Below are positions 61,540 to 64,000 of a stretch of DNA of 64,000 nucleotides, piece after piece. The stretch is from NCBI GenBank assembly GCA_016714005.1, contig JADJOA010000008.1, positions 124,001 to 188,000 on the forward strand. The letters run 5' to 3'. The notes beneath the pieces were generated by a model. That model saw only the letters and a program-made list of their open reading frames with translations, made no database searches and was not told the origin of the DNA. Positions within the stretch are counted from its first letter, which is position 1. Each line of letters opens with the position of its first letter. This DNA is from Bacteroidota bacterium (lineage in GTDB: Bacteria > Bacteroidota > Bacteroidia > AKYH767-A > OLB10). The position numbers were made by a program, and so were the translations under genes.

Positions 61540-61586
61540 TTCAGAAATGATGAATTAAGAATTATTAATTATGAACAAAAATATAA

Positions 61587-62050
61587 CTACTCGGTGTACA
61601 AGACTTCTACCGAACCATTTAGCGCAACGCTGGCTGCTGTTACGGGGTTACGAAGTGTTACGTTAAAGTTGGCTTTAAATTTATTATTGGATTTATCGTT
61701 TTGTGTAACGGTTAATGTGCCGGGGTTATCATTTGTACTTTCATAACCCAATGCTAATGCATCGGTGTAAAGGATGTGATTTGTATCTCCTTTAATTACA
61801 AAGGTGCCTACCTCGGTGCTGTCAAACTCAAGGGTGAGTGTAGAACCATCATCTCTAATTCCATTTATGGTAAGCAGTATTGCATTATCGGCAAACAAAG
61901 TTTGGTTGGCGCACCAATCACTTCCATTAACGGTTGCTTTAAGTTGATAACCGTCTAAATCGCATTCATCCTTTTATCTTTTTTGCATGATGCAAATGCA
62001 AAACTCATCTTTGCAAAAAACAATGCACACGATATTATTTTGTTACTCAT
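61587..62050 (-). CDS. Lipoprotein, DUF6252-like (frameshifted)
   Basis: About 154 residues. The start ATG at 62050 gives MSNKIISCALFFAKM and a Cys in AFASCKKDK that could be the lipid anchor. The globular part in the other frame has KATVNGSDWCANQTLF, DDGSTLTLEFDSTEVGTF and NNKFKANFNVTL, following the motif order of the two lipoproteins at 31.9-33.0 kb. The frame breaks near 61975; the open piece is 61587-61898. The gene precedes yebC by 47 bases on the same strand. Confidence 0.65.
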
Positions 62051-62062
62051 ATAAATTATTTA

Positions 62063-64000
62063 TTACCAGATTTCTACTCTTTCATCTTCAGTGCGAAACA
62101 TGCTTTGTCCTTTGGTTACTTCAAATGCTTTATAGAACTCGGGCATGTTTGATAACGGACCCAGCGTTCGAAATTTACCGGGAGAGTGTACATCTACCTT
62201 AAGCCTGCGCTTTAATTCGGCATCGCGTATGTTGTTACGCCAGACTTGCGCAAACGAAATAAAGAATCGCTGCTCCGGGGTAAATCCGTCAATTGTTTTC
62301 TGAGGATTTTTGGCAAGAGCAATTTGCAATGCTGCATAAGCCATAGTTAACCCGCCAAGGTCTGCTATGTTTTCGCCTTGCGTAAGCTCACCGTTAACTT
62401 TCAAATCGTCTAAAGCAACATAGCTACTGTATTGAGCAACTAACTTATCAGCTTCTGTTCTAAAACGTTTTTTATCCTCGTCTGTCCACCAGTTGCGCAA
62501 GTTACCATCTGCATCAAATTGATTACCCTGGTCATCAAAACCATGGGTAATTTCATGACCAATTACTGCACCCATAGCACCATAGTTTACGGCATCATCA
62601 CCATCTGGATAAAAAAACGGAGGCTGCATAATGGCGGCAGGAAATACAATTTCGTTATAACCCGGATTGTAATATGCGTTAACGGTTTGCGGACTCATTC
62701 CCCATTCAGTTTTATCTATTGGTTTACCTAATTTGTTTAAGTTGTAGCGTAATGCGTAGCGTGCTATAGCTACTGAATTGTCGTAGTAAGAATTTTCGGG
62801 TTTAATTTCAAGTGTACTGTAATCTCTCCATTTATCAGGATAAGCAAGTTTGGTGGTTATTTTTTCGAGTTTAGCAAGAGCGGCTTTTTTGGTTTCAGGA
62901 GCCATCCAGGTGCGAGACATGATACGCTCCTTATAGGCAACAATTAAATTGTCAACCATTACCTCTACCCGCTTCTTAGCTTCAGGACTAAAATGTTTTT
63001 TAACATAAATCTGGCCAAGCAACTCACCCATAGAACCATTAATGGCATCTAATGTTCTTTTCCAACGTGGTTTCATTTCTTTGGCACCACGCAGCACACC
63101 TTCATAAAAATCAAAATCAGCTTTTTCCATTTCTGTGCCCAGCAAATCACCTTTTGAATTAATTAAATTCCATTTTAAGTAATTTTTTATTTCATTTATT
63201 GGTGTCTTTAAGATGATGTAAGTAAGTTTCTCGAAAAACTCTTTTTGCCCAACAATTACATTTTGGACACTTACATCTGGATTTAAGCCATAATCATAAA
63301 GACTTTTTATATAAATATTCCAATTTAATCCAGGGCTTACAACTTCAAATTCGTCCAACGAAAGCTTATTGTAGTTTGCTTCAGGATCTCTTAACTCTAC
63401 TCTAGATTTTGATGCTTCAGCTATTTGTTTTTCTATTTGAAAAATTGAACTTGCAAGATCATTAGGTTCATTTAATTGTATTAGCTCAAACATTTTAGTA
63501 ATATGTTCTTTGTAAGCTGTAGTTATTTTAATATTTTCATCATTTTCTTTAAGATAGTAGTCCCTGTCAGGCAAACCTAAACCGCCCTGATAAAAACTTA
63601 AAATCATTTCTGTTGCTACTTTGTCATCCTGACCAACATACGAATAAAAGAAGGGTCTTACCCCAATTGAGTTTAAATACGCTAAAAGCGGCATAAGTTC
63701 CTCATAATTTCCTAAAGATTCAATCTTCTCAAGCTCATTTTTAATGGGTGTAATACCATTGGAGTTCATCTTTTCCACATCCATAGCAGTTAAATAATAA
63801 TCGCGTATTTTTTGCTCAGCGCTACCTTGCTTTAAATCCCTCATTCTTTTCAGTTCTTCAACAATTTCTTTTAATCTGGCTTTAATAGTTTCATCCACAA
63901 TAGAAAAACTTCCCCAACGGGTTTCTGTGTCAGGTACGGGGTTATTTTTTATCCATGTGCCATTTACATATTGATAAAAGTTATCTCCGGGTTTAACAGT
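62063..64000 (-). CDS. M13 family metallopeptidase, N-terminus beyond the window
   Basis: At least 645 residues within the window, open to base 64000 without an initiation codon that looks genuine; the GTG at 63898 is internal (TWIKNNPVPDTETRWGSFSI continues upstream). Zinc endopeptidase of the neprilysin/PepO family, usually exported to the periplasm. Zinc site GHEITHGFDDQG, third ligand in ENIADLGG, substrate motif NAYYNPGYNEIVFPA. The C-terminus GQSMFRTEDERVEIW is typical. Partial only at the 5' end. Confidence 0.95.
   Translation of the reverse strand, partial: TVKPGDNFYQYVNGTWIKNNPVPDTETRWGSFSIVDETIKARLKEIVEELKRMRDLKQGSAEQKIRDYYLTAMDVEKMNSNGITPIKNELEKIESLGNYEELMPLLAYLNSIGVRPFFYSYVGQDDKVATEMILSFYQGGLGLPDRDYYLKENDENIKITTAYKEHITKMFELIQLNEPNDLASSIFQIEKQIAEASKSRVELRDPEANYNKLSLDEFEVVSPGLNWNIYIKSLYDYGLNPDVSVQNVIVGQKEFFEKLTYIILKTPINEIKNYLKWNLINSKGDLLGTEMEKADFDFYEGVLRGAKEMKPRWKRTLDAINGSMGELLGQIYVKKHFSPEAKKRVEVMVDNLIVAYKERIMSRTWMAPETKKAALAKLEKITTKLAYPDKWRDYSTLEIKPENSYYDNSVAIARYALRYNLNKLGKPIDKTEWGMSPQTVNAYYNPGYNEIVFPAAIMQPPFFYPDGDDAVNYGAMGAVIGHEITHGFDDQGNQFDADGNLRNWWTDEDKKRFRTEADKLVAQYSSYVALDDLKVNGELTQGENIADLGGLTMAYAALQIALAKNPQKTIDGFTPEQRFFISFAQVWRNNIRDAELKRRLKVDVHSPGKFRTLGPLSNMPEFYKAFEVTKGQSMFRTEDERVEIW

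Noticed and set aside
1..64000. CRISPR array, restriction-modification, toxin-antitoxin or phage genes
   Set aside because: No regularly spaced repeats and no recognisable proteins of these classes were found on either strand.

Overview
The window looks like a piece of a Bacteroidota chromosome, most likely from the Chitinophagales/Sphingobacteriales side of the phylum. The DNA is AT-rich and Shine-Dalgarno sites are essentially absent. Many proteins carry type IX secretion (T9SS) sorting domains, both type A (YPNP...) and type B (gliding-type, FTPNADGIND). TonB-dependent receptors, a DUF4290 protein, a FloA/NfeD pair and the LytTR regulator style fit the same group. The content suggests an aerobic chemoorganotroph that can degrade histidine. 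The placement is inference from gene content.

Layout. 0-9 kb: T9SS cargo proteins around a TPR hybrid histidine kinase (with REC and Hpt domains) and a LytTR response regulator. 9-14 kb: a fused 2-oxoacid dehydrogenase E1 and a TonB-dependent receptor. 14-20 kb: a membrane-anchored surface-like protein, a terminator, a second TonB receptor paired with a YfiR protein, and a NamZ/DUF1343 protein. 20-24 kb: an FtsX-type permease, malate dehydrogenase, a P-loop kinase and a YigZ protein. 24-35 kb: two large T9SS cargo genes (one dockerin-like, one with at least eleven PKD domains), lipoproteins and an MFS transporter. 35-43 kb: an outer-membrane barrel, tRNA-Arg(ACG), FloA and NfeD, a BatA protein, Ffh, DUF4290, VOC and DUF4256 proteins. 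43-48 kb: a badly broken T9SS gene, an acyl-CoA dehydrogenase and an IS110 element. 48-55 kb: OsmC, YbaB, a TonB-like protein, threonine aldolase, GuaA, PhoH and a hydroxyacid dehydrogenase. 55-60 kb: a histidine-degradation operon (hutI-hutG-ftcD) and an alkyltransferase-like protein. 60-64 kb: YebC, a lipoprotein and an M13 peptidase that runs off the window.

A dominating feature is that about twenty genes, including housekeeping guaA and floA, are split by single-base indels. Many of these lie in homopolymer runs, and the protein is restored by adding or removing one base. I read this mainly as uncorrected long-read sequence error rather than gene decay, so I give one entry per reconstructed gene and state where the frame breaks. 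Exceptions worth a closer look are an in-frame TAA in hutG and the IS110 element.

I found no CRISPR array, no defence island and no clearly novel multi-gene system. The most interesting leads are: an S74 self-cleaving chaperone domain placed before a T9SS sorting domain; a TonB receptor-YfiR pair with no adjacent kinase or cyclase; a tRNA-Arg with two swapped tertiary base pairs; a 124-bp nested palindrome; and a palindrome upstream of osmC.
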